Shown here: positions 1-11,814 of the stretch, one piece after another
Layout of the letters: each line of letters starts with the position of its first letter
Numbering within the stretch: position 1 is the first letter of the stretch
Assembly (NCBI GenBank): GCA_947396885.1
Contig: OX377206.1
Location: forward strand, 88,905,960-88,969,959
Direction: 5' to 3'
DNA length: 64,000 nt
From: Heligmosomoides polygyrus polygyrus
Taxonomy: Eukaryota; Nematoda; Chromadorea; Rhabditida; Heligmosomidae
The notes under the pieces: generated by a model
Seen by the model: only the letters and a program-made list of their open reading frames with translations
What the model was told of the DNA's origin: nothing
The model's database searches: none
Translations under genes and position numbers: made by a program

Positions 1-780
1 CTCTCGAAGATGAAGACCGAGGTAGGCCGCCATCACTCCTCACTGTGGAAGGAGATCCACGTCAAACTGTGAGAGAGCCAGCACAGCATTTCGGCAGCAC
101 TATCGGTCGGCCCTTAAATGCCATCGGAAAAGTGAAGAAATTGGATGAATGGATCCCGCACGAACTGATTGCCGGGCAGATGGTGAAGCATCACGACATC
201 TGTGTTTCGTTAAGGCTGCGCAATCTAAGGGAGCCTTTTTGGGAAGGATCGTGACATGCAGCGAAAATTGGATCCTTTATGACGATCGTCGTCGTTCTGC
301 ATAGTGGCTGGACAAGATTGAGTGTCTCAAGGAAGTGCCGAAATCAAATCTCCATCAAAAAAAGATCATGGTGGACAATGGTTGGTATAGGTCACTACAA
401 TTTCTTGGAGACTGGAGAGACTATCACAGCGGATAATTACTGTGCCGAAACTGAAGTGATGCACCAGCAGTTGATTGAAAAACAGCCGGCTTTGGTCAAT
501 CGAAGAAGCCCAAACCTACCGCACGACAACGCGCGTCCGCACGTTTCAAAAATTGTTGTCCACAAACTGGATGAATTGGGATACGAAACTCTGCCACATC
601 CAGCATATTCACCAGATCTGTCCCCTACCGATCAACATTTTTTCAAGCATTTAGATCGTCCTGTGAAGGATAAAAAATTGAGCAACTAAGATGATGTCAA
701 AAATGAGTTCAACGCTTTCATGGCCTCCAGAACTCCGGATTTCCATGCTACCAGCATAAATAAATTTGTTTCTTGTTGGC
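1..780 (+). pseudogene. Decayed mariner transposase (5' end outside window)
   Basis: This is the remnant of a mariner-family DNA transposase, which cuts and pastes its own element at TA sites. Reading from base 3, one frame carries the linker after the helix-turn-helix region. The frame shifts near 235-245, and a TAG interrupts it at about 303. The later frame (279-689) keeps the HDNARPHV block and SPDLSPTD, with exactly 34 residues between the two catalytic Asp, the mariner D34D signature. The first catalytic Asp, normally in a TCDEKW-like block, reads TCSENW here, so that residue is lost. Homology continues past the stop to about 780 (a block like SRTPDFHAT). The element is inactive. The N-terminus and left terminal repeat lie outside the window, and I could not define the right repeat. 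Confidence 0.88.
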
Positions 781-939
781 AAAGATGACCTAATAGTAGA
801 TAAAAATGTCACCGTAGCAGTTTTTTGCCATCAAGCATTTTTACGAAAGTGATAGTTTTCCCGCCTATTTAATCTAACACGAGTCACAATTCAGAATAAA
901 AGGTCGTTTTGAAGATAAATATGATTTGCAAAGAGTTCG

Positions 940-1009
940 GCAGCACTGGGAGCTGAACCAACGACGTTCCACGTGACAAGCGGGACCACTACCCCTGCGC
1001 CACCGCTGC
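940..1009 (-). repeat. tRNA-like sequence (tRNA-derived repeat or tRNA pseudogene)
   Basis: On the minus strand this 70-nt stretch has an A-box-like block (TGGCGCAGGGGTAGTGG), a B-box-like block (GGTTCAGCTCC) and complementary ends (GCAGC with GCTGC). An anticodon-like stem with one mismatch gives a loop CTTGTCA, which would read TGT (Thr). The arms are imperfect, so a tRNA-derived repeat or pseudogene is more likely than a working tRNA. Confidence 0.4.
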
Positions 1010-1840
1010 AGCCAGCAGGCCCTTCTAGCGGAACCTTGATGACTCACCACTCTCGCGCTAGCTGTGTCACACGGCCAGACCGGGGTGAAGCCACCTGATT
1101 TCGGCAGGCCATAACTCGCTCAGGAATGTAATTTTACAATTTTGATACCCATAATCATAATCAGAATTCCGAGCTCTTTCTAATGATCCTGGCCCCATCA
1201 TGAAGCTCCAGGGAGGTGGAAACCCTTCCCTAATCAGGATCTGTGTGCTATTTTCACTTGTAGGTGAACTGTATAAGGAGTAGGGAAGGGAGAGTGGTGA
1301 CGAGGTACTCGAACAGTCATCATCTGGCTGGCTCTGTCAGGCGTTCCACATAATCAGTCAGCTAGTCAACTAATACAATCAGCACTGATAGAGCGGACAA
1401 CAATATACCGAATTAGATTCTTAGCGCAGCCCAGAAAACACGCTGCGGTTCTATGCGACTAAGTGAGATTTTCATCCGCCGCCAAAACCACGCTCTTCTC
1501 TCTCCGTCTGTATTTCTTTTGTCGGTGCCCATCTTTTTGTGCACAAACTTCCTGTTGTCTTGTGGCTTACATAACGAATTTTTCTACATGATTGCTATTA
1601 CACAGAAGCAGGAAATTTCTGCTACAGAACTGGACGCGTCTTTCGAATAGATGCCGCAAAAACCGCGATTTTGCGATTTTTGCGTCTCTTTGATATAACT
1701 CGCCCAAAAGTCACCCATTTGAAAAACAAAAAATAAGTAGATCATTTCTCCACATCACACCAAAACGATGCGAAACATACCTTTAAAATTAAATAAATAT
1801 GTGCATATTCATATTCATATGTGTATATATGTACTTATAA

Positions 1841-2160
1841 TAATCACCTGTATCACCTGTCGTCCCATTGATCATCGACTTGCTCGAGCGGGCGCCAACA
1901 GCGTCTCCATTCGTCCCTGTCGCTTGCCAGAGTGCTCCAATGGATCCTCCTCGCTCGAGGGACACCAAGAGCGTCATATAGGGCGTTCAGGGCTTTCGCG
2001 AAGAAGTCCGACCAGCGCGCTGGTGGGCGATCTCGTGTTCTCTTGACATCCAGCGGAACCCACTCGGTAACGGCTCTCGTCGAGCGAGTCTCTGCGAGGC
2101 GCATTACGTCTTCGGCCCACCTAGTTTCCGACTACTTGGCCCACGCGACAGCGTCCTTGA
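1841..2160 (-). mobile_element. RTE-type non-LTR retrotransposon, 3' end of ORF
   Basis: The minus strand encodes the C-terminal end typical of RTE-clade reverse-transcriptase polyproteins: an RAVTEW...[17 protein letters not shown] block followed by [21 protein letters not shown]. It closes with a short tandem ACAGGTGAT tail at 1841-1862, as RTE elements often do. The endonuclease and RT domains are absent, so this is a 5'-truncated copy, the usual form for this class. A second, more decayed copy lies at 5098-5410. Confidence 0.8.
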
Positions 2161-2349
2161 TCGTTTATTTAGTATTTAAAAACTTTTATCATTCAAACAT
2201 TAAATAAGCAAACATGGTTGAATTAACAACATCTTCTTACTTCACAAATCAGCCAACGGGAAAGTGTTATAGTGAACGAGGTTCGTCTGAAGTAAGGTGG
2301 CCAAACGAACCGTAAAAGTTTATTTTTACTTCTGCATATTATTGAAGTG

Positions 2350-2642
2350 ACGTGGAGCGCAGTCGGAGGAGGCGCGGGCTGTCGGCTGCATCCGATACCA
2401 GGTTTCTGGTTCGGATTTCCCGCCCAGGCCAACCAAACCTTCTATCCCTCCGGGATCGGTGAATTGGTACCAGACTTGTCTGGGAAGGATAAAGCGCTGT
2501 CTTGTTCATCTGCTGGCCACCGCAAGTCTTTACATGGCTAAATACGCATTCAACTCGCCCCCACGATATCCCGTAGAAGTAGAATGCGTGGCGCATCCCA
2601 AAGGGGATTGAATAACGCTGTCCGTTATCCTTATTTATCATT
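2350..2642 (+). mobile_element. tRNA-derived SINE copy, with target-site duplication
   Basis: Copy of the main SINE family, head at left. The A-box region reads GGAGCGCAGTCGG and a B-box-like GGTTCGGATTTCC follows. The 3' end reads into a TTATCC-type tail. A perfect 12-bp direct repeat, ATTATTGAAGTG, flanks it at 2338-2349 and 2643-2654, the footprint of retrotransposition. Confidence 0.85.
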
Positions 2643-2872
2643 ATTATTGAAGTGTATTTTAAGCAGTACAACACAAAAACAACATTGGAGCACAACCGCT
2701 GAACAGGTCACTAACATAGGGTCAGTTTTGAACGAAAACGTCGCGTATTGGCACTTCCTGAATCAGTTATAACACTTCAAAAATTCGAAGAATTTCGAAT
2801 CCTCTTGAATGGCGTTTAATGGTTTATTCGAGTCAATCTGGATTTTTAAAACATAAATATAAATCTAAGTAA

Positions 2873-3157
2873 GATAAGGGTAAAAAGTATAAAGGACGAC
2901 GTTGCTCAGTCCCTTCTGGGATACGCCACGCATTCTATTTCTACGGGTCGTGGGGGTGATTTGAATGCCTATCTGGCCACAGAGTGACTTGCGGTGGCTG
3001 GCCGATGAACAAGTCAGTGCTTTGTTCTTCCCAGACAACCACTTCACCGACCACGGAGAGATGAAGGGCTTGGTTGGCCTGAGCGGAGATCCGAACTAGG
3101 AACATGGTATCGGTTGCACGCGCAGCCGGCACCTCCTTAGGCTGCGCTACACGCGTC
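2873..3157 (-). mobile_element. tRNA-derived SINE copy
   Basis: Same SINE in reverse: the tail (ATAAAGGACGACG) is at the left and the head (GGCTGCGCTACACGCGTC) at the right. It is more diverged than the 26682 copy. No clear target duplication is visible. Confidence 0.8.
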
Positions 3158-3631
3158 TGGAAAAAAATAAGTAGGATGTCCAAAACAAATGAAAGTAGAA
3201 TATCAACATTTGTGTACAAAATGAAATACCACAGATGATTAAAATATTTTAAAATCTTAAAATTCACCTAATACTCACCGTGCTGAACCGTTCTCTTACC
3301 CCTTCACTGCCGTTCCTTCGTGTACCGTATCCAATGTAATTCCATTTCGGTGCGTTGACATTTGCTCAAATATCTGAAACCTAATACCCTCTTTGGTGGG
3401 TTTTTTGTTCATTTTGATCCCTAAGTGCAAGTGGAATAGCAATTTTGGTTAATTACATTTGTAGCGCTAACCACAATGGCTAGTCGAGCGGTCACCAGTC
3501 TCGATCTTGTTGCTACTTCATCTTCAGGGTTGGAACAAAGCAGAAGGATTTCTTCTTTATTTATTTATTCTATTATTATTCAATTTTTAAATTTTCTTCA
3601 TTCTTCTTTTACTTATCATGTGTCTTCATCT
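3158..3631. other. Unassigned interval between SINE copies
   Basis: AT-rich sequence between two SINEs. No gene, RNA gene or recognisable repeat end is visible. Confidence 0.5.
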
Positions 3632-3920
3632 CGAGCGCGTCGGAGGAGGCGCCGATTGTCGCGTGCACCCGATACCAGGTTCCTTGTTCGGACTTCCCGC
3701 CCAGGCCAACCAAGCCTTCCATCCCTCCGGGGTCGGTGAATTGGTGCCAGACTTGTCTGGGAAGGATTGAGCGCAGAATTGTTCATCGGCTGGCCACCGC
3801 AGGTGTATGGCCAAATACGCATTCAACTCGCCTCCACGACATCCCGTAGAAGTAGAATGCGTGGCGCATCCCAAAAGGGATTGAATAACGCCGTCCTTTA
3901 TCGTTTATCCTTTATCCTTA
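3632..3920 (+). mobile_element. tRNA-derived SINE copy, with target-site duplication
   Basis: Nearly full-length SINE whose head lacks the first few bases. It ends in a CCTTTATCGTTTATCC tail. An 11-bp direct repeat, TGTCTTCATCT, flanks it at 3621-3631 and 3921-3931. Confidence 0.83.
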
Positions 3921-4009
3921 TGTCTTCATCTTATCTATTACGTTTATTCTCGTGCAGCTACCTGTTTAGGTGTGTCAAGAAGACGTCTCGATCAACTCTT
4001 TTCTAATTC

Positions 4010-4980
4010 TGCTGAAAATTCATTGAGGATTTCGACGTTTATCCTTGAAAAACGATAGGTTTATCTCTGCTCCGTCCCACGTTGTCGTTCTTCGAAGAGA
4101 ACTTGATTCGGTTCATCTAAAACGACGGTGAAGTCGATGACGCATTGTTACACCTCTCCATCTCTTTGTCTCTTCAGACAGTTTGTAGCACTTCTAATTT
4201 GATCTGAACACTTCAGACCAAACGGAATGCCTTCATGATCAACCTGTTAGCATTGAATNNNNNNNNNNNNNNNNNNNNNNNNNNNNNNNNNNNNNNNNNN
4301 NNNNNNNNNNNNNNNNNNNNNNNNNNNNNNNNNNNNNNNNNNNNNNNNNNNNNNNNNNNNNNNNNNNNNNNNNNNNNNNNNNNNNNNNNNNNNNNNNNNN
4401 NNNNNNNNNNNNNNNNNNNNNNNNNNNNNNNNNNNNNNNNNNNNNNNNNNNNNNNNNNGAATCGGCCACCGTTTAGGAAAAATTGATTAATTTCTTCCTT
4501 AAAACCCTTTTCGAAATTCCCCAATGGGAAATCTCCAATTGCGGTTCGACTATTTCACTGGTCATAAAATTCCCGTCGTTTTAGCTACAATGCAGTTCTA
4601 GGGATATTGTAGAGCGCAGAAAGCTCCAACCTTACTGAGCGCTGCACGAAGGGGTTGCGCCATGCACATGTTCAGTATATCAAAGTTTTTACCTAGTCAA
4701 TAGTGGAAATGCTGTTCGAGTGGAGATGCTTAGTCTGAGATTCAGTATATATATTTCAATATTCTCAAGAAAAGTCTACGTTTCTGCGCAATCCCTCCTA
4801 ATCATCGAACATGTGGTATCAGTCAATTGAACTTTGCAGCAAACTGGACAAGTACATGGTGCAATATCTTCTTGAAATATAAGGAAATTGTTCTTTTTTT
4901 TGCAAATTTGAATAAGCCGAAAAGTATTTGTATTGCTATATATGAGTGGGCGAGAAATTGACTACTATTTAATCAGTGTA
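4010..4980. other. Unassigned interval with a 200-base gap (4259-4458)
   Basis: No exon, RNA gene or known repeat is visible on either side of the run of 200 N. The round size of the gap suggests a scaffold placeholder rather than a measured length. Confidence 0.7.
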
Positions 4981-5097
4981 ATCAATTTATCGAGATACTT
5001 CTTATAGACGGGTCTTTTAGAAATTTTTTTAGACCAAACTTTGGATCTACCCTACTGGTGGAGGTTAAAGAAGGGAGGGTAATATGCGATAGTGACA

Positions 5098-5410
5098 TAC
5101 CCTGAATCACCTGTATCCCGTTGATCATCAAGCTGCTCGGGCGGGTGCCAACAGCGTCTCCATTCGTCCCTGTCGTGTGCCAGAGTGCTCCAATGGATCC
5201 TCCTTGCTCAAGGGACACGAAGTGCGTCACATCATCCGTTCAGGGTTTTCATGAAGAAGTCCGACCAACGCGTTGGTGGGCGTCTTGGTGTTTTCTTGAC
5301 ATCCCGCTGAACCCAGCCGCTACAATTCTCGTCCAGCGGGTGTCTGCGAAGCGCATTACGTAGCCGGCCCACCTAATTTTCAACACCTTGGTTCATGCGA
5401 CAGCGTCTCC
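5098..5410 (-). mobile_element. RTE-type retrotransposon fragment, decayed
   Basis: Second copy of the RTE ORF end seen at 1841-2160. The minus strand shows RWAGYVMRFADTRWTR and, in another frame, [19 protein letters not shown], so at least one frameshift separates them. The tail again carries CAGGTGAT-type repeats. The copy is noncoding now. Confidence 0.75.
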
Positions 5411-5998
5411 GATCTTCAAATGTGGACGAAGCCTCGAGATAAGAAATTGCAAAAAGCTGCTAACTCATAGGCCGTTTAATACGTTGTCTTTGCTCAATTT
5501 GTAGCTTATCTTAATTTTTACTGTGGTAAATATAAGTGAGTCCTTCCCAGTAGGATAGATCCTAAAAAATTGTGATTTCCGAAAGCACATTCACTTCATT
5601 TCGAAAGAGGTGCGCTTCAATCTGAAACGAGTCCAGTTGGATCAGAAACGCTCAAAAGATTAGAAAAGAGAGTCATCAATAATTTAAAAAAATTAAAAAC
5701 TTTTCTTATTTGGAAATAGGAGATGCCTGTACATTACAAATGTTAAGGAAAAAATTATTGCTAATCGTTATAAAGACAGTGACGAGGTCCGAATTAGAGC
5801 TATGTAGAAGGGTAACATAGGAAATTCGAAGTGCAAAAATTCACTGCTTAGTTATAGCAAAAATCGGTTTTATTTGTATTTATTGTTTATCATGCATTTA
5901 TATTGTTTCTTATTAATTTAACTTTAGGCAAGACAAATTACACTAGTTTATTGTTTACGAGAATGAAGAAAAAAGAAGGATTTTAATTATTTCCTGTT
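5411..5998. other. Unassigned AT-rich interval
   Basis: No open frame, RNA gene or repeat end that I can support. Confidence 0.5.
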
Positions 5999-6213
5999 TG
6001 GACTGCGCCACGCATTCTACTTTTGTGTGATGTCGTGGAGGCAATTTCAATTCCTATATGGTCTATACAATGACTTGCGGTGGCCAGACGATAAACTATT
6101 CAGTGTTTTATGGCTGGCCTGGGAACGACCCGAGCCAAGGACATCGATTGGGGCGGTGAAGGGGAGATGTGCATCCGCCCCGCCTCCTCCGCTTGCGCTA
6201 CCATGTGCTCAGC
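5999..6213 (-). mobile_element. tRNA-derived SINE, degraded
   Basis: The family's internal landmarks are recognisable (CGCCACGCATTCTACTT, TGACTTGCGGTGGCCAG, CTCCTCCGCTTGCGCTACC), but with internal losses in the middle and a decayed head. Confidence 0.65.
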
Positions 6214-6583
6214 TATTATTCACTGTTCATTAATCTTACATATCTACTGGATGTGCGAAGTGCATTCGTGAGAAGGCGTATACTGTCATGTGCACTTCGA
6301 ATCAAGATTTAGTATTCAGGTTGCGCCGAATTAAACAGAGCCTCTCATCCTTTCAGCGTCGATGATTTTGTACCAGAAAAGGGTACTCCACTGATTTTTT
6401 AAACGAATGGCCACTTTTACTGATTGTAGTAACCGAATGCAAATCGATGATACCTCTGCGAATGCTCTAGAAGTGGAATCCATGGCGCATCCCAGAGAAG
6501 TGTTGATGAGACTTTATCCGTTCATTGTTATTTGTTCTTCGATTCATTTTTAGCAGCAAAAAGCTGTTCAAATCTATGTATTT

Positions 6584-7576
6584 GGTTGTCCCACAAGTCC
6601 CCGCCGTTTTTTCAGCGATTCATTGCGGATTTCGCCGGCGGTCTCTTGCATAGCGCTATACAGCTTTCGAAAGAGAATGATTTGCTCTATCGCAACATGT
6701 ATTGCACTTCTTTCTGAATTTTGTCAATTTTTAGGTCGGTAACTTGGAAAGTGAAAAAGTGAAAAAGTGGCCATCTGCGCAGTCGCTTCTCTCCTCTAAG
6801 TTTTGGAATTTTTGCGCAGTTCTCTATAGCATTTGGAAGACAATGTTCTGTTCTACAAGAATACGTGTTGGCGCTATTTGCTCATTTGTCCTTTATTAAT
6901 TTTTAGGTCATCAATTTGGAACGTTCGACTTTTTTGTCCGAATTTTTTACCGACAGCTCGGTTCTATGGTTGGACTTTTTTGCTTGATGTTATATGTCGT
7001 TCGGAAGAGGATGTCTTGCCCTATAAGAATTTGTGTCGCGTTTATTGGCTCATACTGATTTCTATCAAATATCAACAACTGAACAAGGAGAAGGAGTTGT
7101 TGGTGAAGATGATTTTTTTCTTTTTGGAATTTTTTTGATGTTCGACAGAAATCAGCATGAGCCAACAAACGAGACACAAATGCTTATTAAGCAAGAAATT
7201 CGCTTTCGAACGACATATAACACCAAGTAAGAATGTCCAACCCACAGCAGGAGCTGTCGGTAAAAATTCGGACGGAAAAGTCGGACGTCCCAATTTGATG
7301 ACCTAAAAATCAATAAAGGACAAATAAGCTAATAGCGCCAACGCTTACTCTTGTAGCACAGAACATTGCCTTCCAAATGCTATGAAAAACTGCGCAAAAA
7401 TTCCAAACCTAAGCGGAGAGAAGCGACTGCGCAGATGGCCATTTCTTCACTTTTTCACTTTTCACTTTAGCGACCTAAAAATCGACAAAATTCAGGATGA
7501 AAAAAGAAATGCAATACACTGCCAGCGAAATCCGCAATGAATCGTTGAAAAAATGGCGGGGACTTATGGGAGAACC
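6584..7576. mobile_element. Palindromic DNA element with GGTTGTCCC termini
   Basis: A foldback of 993 bp: the first ~490 bp reappear, mostly unchanged, as the reverse complement of the last ~490 bp, meeting near 7080-7140. The ends read GGTTGTCCCACAAGTCCCC and its complement. A TA follows the right end, while the left flank reads TT. A close relative sits at 39041-40078, there with TA on both sides. Terminal inverted repeats plus a TA target suggest a non-autonomous Tc1/mariner-type element; no transposase is encoded. Confidence 0.78.
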
Positions 7577-7642
7577 TAGTAGTTCGTCGAACGTGTTTGA
7601 AAGAATTAAAAGACAAGCGGGATCGCAGCAAAACATCCTGTA

Positions 7643-7780
7643 AGGCCTTTGTCATACCATCGCTCATCCCGAGCGACGCCTAATGATATGCTCCCATATC
7701 GATCGGGCCGCGCGATGGAATCGATATGGATGCATTTCATTAGGCGTCGCTTGGGGTGAGCGATGGTATGACAAAGGCCT
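7643..7780. repeat. Hairpin element (MITE-like) with AGGCCTTTGTCATACC ends
   Basis: The left end AGGCCTTTGTCATACCATCG is the exact complement of the right end, and the arms stay paired toward a centre rich in ATCGAT. It interrupts a copy of the tRNA-like family: the tail CAAAACATCCTGTAA stops at 7642, and sequence shared with 35735-35765 resumes at about 7785. It is therefore an insertion. Confidence 0.72.
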
Positions 7781-7995
7781 AATAGCATATAGCCTCTCTA
7801 CCAGCCGCTCCAGGCCAGCAAATGTGTTAAAAGACGGACGTTTTTCTGCCACTCTACAATGCGGCTGAACTCGTCTATTCAAATTTGACCAAACCTTTCA
7901 ACTTTTAGTTTCGCGTATTTTTGAATCAGGTACCGTGCAACAGAAGAAATTCGTCGTGTTTTCCATTTTCTTCGCTTGTCTTCTTTCATTGCGTG

Positions 7996-9180
7996 TTATA
8001 GTTGTGCTTGAATGATCTATTCGAGTAGTAGGCAATCGAATTCACTCGAATTTGAATACTCGAATTCGAGTATTCAAAAACGCTTTTTCGAATAATTTGA
8101 AATCGAATATTCAAAAAATCTTGTTTTTGAATGCGGTCGAATTCAAATATTCAGGAAAACATCATTTTACGTTCGAAATTTTTACCCATTTGAAACCACA
8201 CGAATATTCAAAAAAAATTCGAGAGCACAACTGTTTTGCATATCAGTTATTCAGCAGTTTTATTGCTCATATTCCGGCTCACACTCTGCTCGATGAAGGT
8301 GTCCTTCTCATGAACTTACTCCTTCCGAGCATACACAACGAACCGAGCGAGTATTACTCCGCTTTCTGTAGTGGGACCGCTTAATGATATTTACTCGTTC
8401 GGGGGGTGGATATCCTTGCCGGGAAATATCAAGCGGAAATGCTTAGCAAGATCGAATTAGCTTTATTTATACGCTTCATGCCGCGCCGTGCAGTAGTGAC
8501 ACTTCCTGTCTGCTTGAATTTTCAACTGGTCCAACGGCCAAATAAGATCTCATGTTACCGCCCGGAGCAATAACAACTCGTCTAGCAATCGTCAAGGTTA
8601 GGCAAATTGCATAAGTAATGCTCTGAGGCTCGTACCCACTGTGACAGCTCGACGCCTTTATTAGTCTCAGTTTAATTAAGCGCCAAAAGTGTACGATGTT
8701 ATGTAGTAATCTAGGGTACATGTTATACTTGTGCTTTTCAAATTTTTTTATCGAACAAATGAACGAACGGATAAATTTGATGTCGAAATTTTTTGAACGA
8801 ATGAGTGAACAAATTTTTTCAATGTCGAAAAATTTCGCAAGAATTTTTTCTCGCTTTCCTCGCTCCTCACTGTTTTCGAATGATCGAAAATCGAATAAGC
8901 CTTCTCGTTCATTCAAATATTCGACTAGTCGAACAATTTATTCATACCAGTTTCTCTGCTTGAAGATTTGAAGTGTATTCGATATTCGAATAACATTATT
9001 CGATTTTCGAATAATACTCGAATACGGCTCTCTTTCGATGTTCAGATTCGAACGAATCTTCGACTTTATAAAAGCATCGATGTTCGAATTCGAATGAATA
9101 TTGGCCAATCTAGAAATGTCGAATATTCAAATATTCGAACAATTATTCGAATATATTCATTCGAGCACTACTATAGTACA
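7996..9180. repeat. ATTCGAA-rich element with TATAGTTGTGCTTGAATGA ends
   Basis: Two blocks of irregular ATTCGAA/TTCGAAT repeats (8030-8230 and 8740-9170) flank a less repetitive centre. The outer ends are inverted: TATAGTTGTGCTTGAATGA at 7997 and TCATTCGAGCACTACTATAG near 9157-9176. Shorter relatives are at 13560, 38425 and 41475. Inverted ends shared by dispersed copies point to a transposed unit rather than a simple satellite. Confidence 0.6.
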
Positions 9181-9222
9181 TATGATTCTGTTCTTCTTTT
9201 CTCCATTTATTCCCCATTTCTA

Positions 9223-9664
9223 GGGCGCGTGTAACGCAGTCGGAGGAGGCGCGACTGTCGCGTGCACCCGATACCAGGTTCCTGGTTCGGACTTCCCGCC
9301 CAGGCCAACCAAGCCTTCCATCCCTCCGGGGTCGGTGAATTGGTACCAGACGTGTCTGGGAAGAATAACGCGTTGAATTGTTCATCGGCTGGCCACCGCA
9401 AGTCATTGTATGGCCAAATACGCATTCTACTTCTACGGGATGTCGTGGAGGCGACTTGAATGCGTATTTGGCCATACAATGACTTGCGGTGGCCAGCCGA
9501 TGAACAAGTCAGGGCTTTATCCTTCCCAGACACGTCTGGTACCAATTCACCGATCCCGGAGTGATGGAGGGCTTGGTTGGCCTGGGCGGGAAATCCGAAC
9601 CAGGAACCTGGTATCGGGTGCACGTGACAGTCAGCGCCTCCTCCGACTGCGCTACACGCACCTC
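9223..9664. mobile_element. Two SINE copies in inverted arrangement
   Basis: A forward copy (9223 to ~9427) that has lost its 3' part abuts a reverse copy (~9420-9664) that has lost the same part. The joint lies at the shared CAAATACGCATTC / TACTTCTACGGGATG region, and the whole forms a large palindrome. Both heads are present, each with TAACGCAGTCGG- or TAGCGCAGTCGG-like A-boxes. Confidence 0.8.
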
Positions 9665-9669
9665 TATGG

Positions 9670-10510
9670 TCACAGTACTCGTTCTAAACCGGACGCTTTT
9701 CAAGCTGAAGCTGGTGTATCAGAAGTCTGAATGGACACGTTTAATAAAGCAGAATTAGTATTTATTTTAAACTTTTGAAACTTTTTTGAAGTTCTTCGTT
9801 GTTGTTTTCTATTTAAAAAATAGAAAAAACTCGTCTGTAAATGTTCATGTTGAGAACAGATTACATGCGCTTTTTAATGGGCAAAAACTTTTTGTCTTTT
9901 TGACTAAAGCAATGTTTAGGTATATTTTGTAGTATAGTGGTTTTCGCTGTGTACCATGTCACTAGACTGCGCCGTACACTGTTTCAGTGCTTCGCAATGT
10001 CTGCTTGACTGATAGTTGTTTACCTGGAGTTGAGTGTTTAATAATGGTAACGGCGATCTCTCTATGGTATTTCTAGACTTATGTTCATTTTAATTAATAA
10101 TTTATTTTTTCCATTGTTTACTCATTAGATCTGCCAATCCAACAAGAATGACGGATTACTGGATTAGTGCCCGTTGCTATCTCCCCATATACCACAATTG
10201 CAACATTTGCCTCCTAATAAATCCGAAAATATTGTATTATCCGAAAGGATAAGAATTTTGTGAGTGTTCAGATAGTATCATCATTTTTTCGGACGGTAAA
10301 AATATTTTTAACAAATTTCCATGCAAGTCTAGAAAGGGGCAGCTCTCTGATTTTTCTTCATAAAGTTGGGGGAATTTCTCCAGAGATTTTTAAGATAAAA
10401 AGCTAAGCAGTCATGCATGAAACCACCACAGGCGGACATCCAAGCCTGCTTTAGCCACATTAAAACTGCCAAATATGAAGGTGACACTGGTCGACTTCCT
10501 TCTCTAGACA
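9670..10510. other. Unassigned interval
   Basis: Mostly AT-rich DNA. No exon, RNA gene or repeat boundary I can support. Confidence 0.45.
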
Positions 10511-10527
10511 TGCACCCAACATTTCTT

Positions 10528-10825
10528 AAAGGATAAAAAGGATAAAGAGCGGCGTTACATAATCCTTTTTTGAGATGCGCCACGCATTCTACTCCTACGG
10601 GATGTCGTGGAGGCGGATTGGATGCGTATTTGGCCATACAATGACTTATGGTGGCCAGCCAATGAACAAGTCAGGGCTTTATCCTTTCCAGACAAGTCTG
10701 GTACCATTTCACCGACCCCGGAGGGATGGAAGGTTTCGTTAGTCTGGGCGGGGAATCCAAAAAAAGGAACCTGGTATCGGGTGCACGTGACAGCCGGCAC
10801 CTCCTCCGACTGCGCTACACGTGTC
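10528..10825 (-). mobile_element. tRNA-derived SINE copy, with 15-bp target-site duplication
   Basis: Full-length copy in reverse (tail AAAGGATAAAAAGG at left, head with CTGCGCTACACGTG at right). A perfect 15-bp duplication, CACCCAACATTTCTT, lies at 10513-10527 and 10826-10840. The host sequence to the right (10841-11105) is itself repeated at about 40940-41215. Confidence 0.88.
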
Positions 10826-10840
10826 CACCCAACATTTCTT

Positions 10841-11105
10841 GAAGCAAAAAAAATTATCTTGACTGCCTTACAACGTGTCTATTTGGATTTTCGGTCCATC
10901 TATTTTGGTGTGAAAAATTGCTCGGTTTAGTTTCTAAATCATCTCAGTTAAAATTAGAAGTGTTCCGTGTAAGGTGAAAAGGGTATATACGTACGTGTTT
11001 CATTTAGGATGGACCTTTTTATCTAGACATGCACCAATATTTGTATTAAAAAAATTCTCAGGGTGTCCGAAGAAAAAACTCCGAACGGCACTTTTTAAAC
11101 AGTGA
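10841..11105 (+). repeat. Dispersed repeat shared with 40940-41215
   Basis: Landmarks TCTAGACATGCACCAATAT, TCTCAGGGTGTCCGA and CACTTTTTAAACAGTGACG recur in the same order and spacing at 41119-41210. No coding potential is seen. Confidence 0.65.
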
Positions 11106-11810
11106 CGAAATTCTTATCCTTTTGGCTGAAGCAATTCTCTTCGGTTCGTTTCTCGCTCTATTTCACTGGTGGGCCATCTTGGCTCTATCGCTGTTACCTG
11201 CTTTTTGCTCCACAATGAACTTCTCAGTGTCTGTCGCTCTTCGGCGGCTTGCCAGTAATTGAAAAATCAGATTTTCTGCTCGAAATTCCTGATCTTAAAG
11301 GTACGCTGTGCACTGCTTGATGAAGATATCGCCCGGTCCTCATGTGGCTGAAGTTCCGCAATTTGTTATGGCGGCTATAGCGCCAGTTTTGAGCTGATAG
11401 ACGGAAGCTCTCGAATCTGCACTTTGCTCTTCAAAAGGGAAGACGCCGAAGGCTATGCAGATTTCGAACTTCATGGAGTGATATTCGAGTGTTGATGAGA
11501 AGAAATCCTGTGTTTCCACAGAATATGCTACGTGCTGGTTTGCAGCTGAAATGTGCAGTGTCCTGTCTTGTTACTTATTAACATAGAATCTGCCTTTATG
11601 AATATTGAGCACAAGATCTAGAATATTCAAAGATCTGATTTGCCAGCTAGTTTCTTCTATGCGACTTTATTCGAAGATGTAAATAATTTATATGTCATAC
11701 ATAAATCAGGCTCCTGGAAGTCGAAAAGCTGTTACCATTTTTGTCTAGTGAATTTCCACCACTTTCTTTGTACAATTTCTTCCATTTTTCCAGAAAAAAT
11801 ACTGCTAAAC
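11106..11810. other. Unassigned interval
   Basis: Short open frames only, with no convincing exon or splice pairs. Confidence 0.45.
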
Positions 11811-11814
11811 GTAA

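Noticed and set aside
4213..4524. Open frames across the N run
   Set aside because: They consist mainly of undetermined bases.
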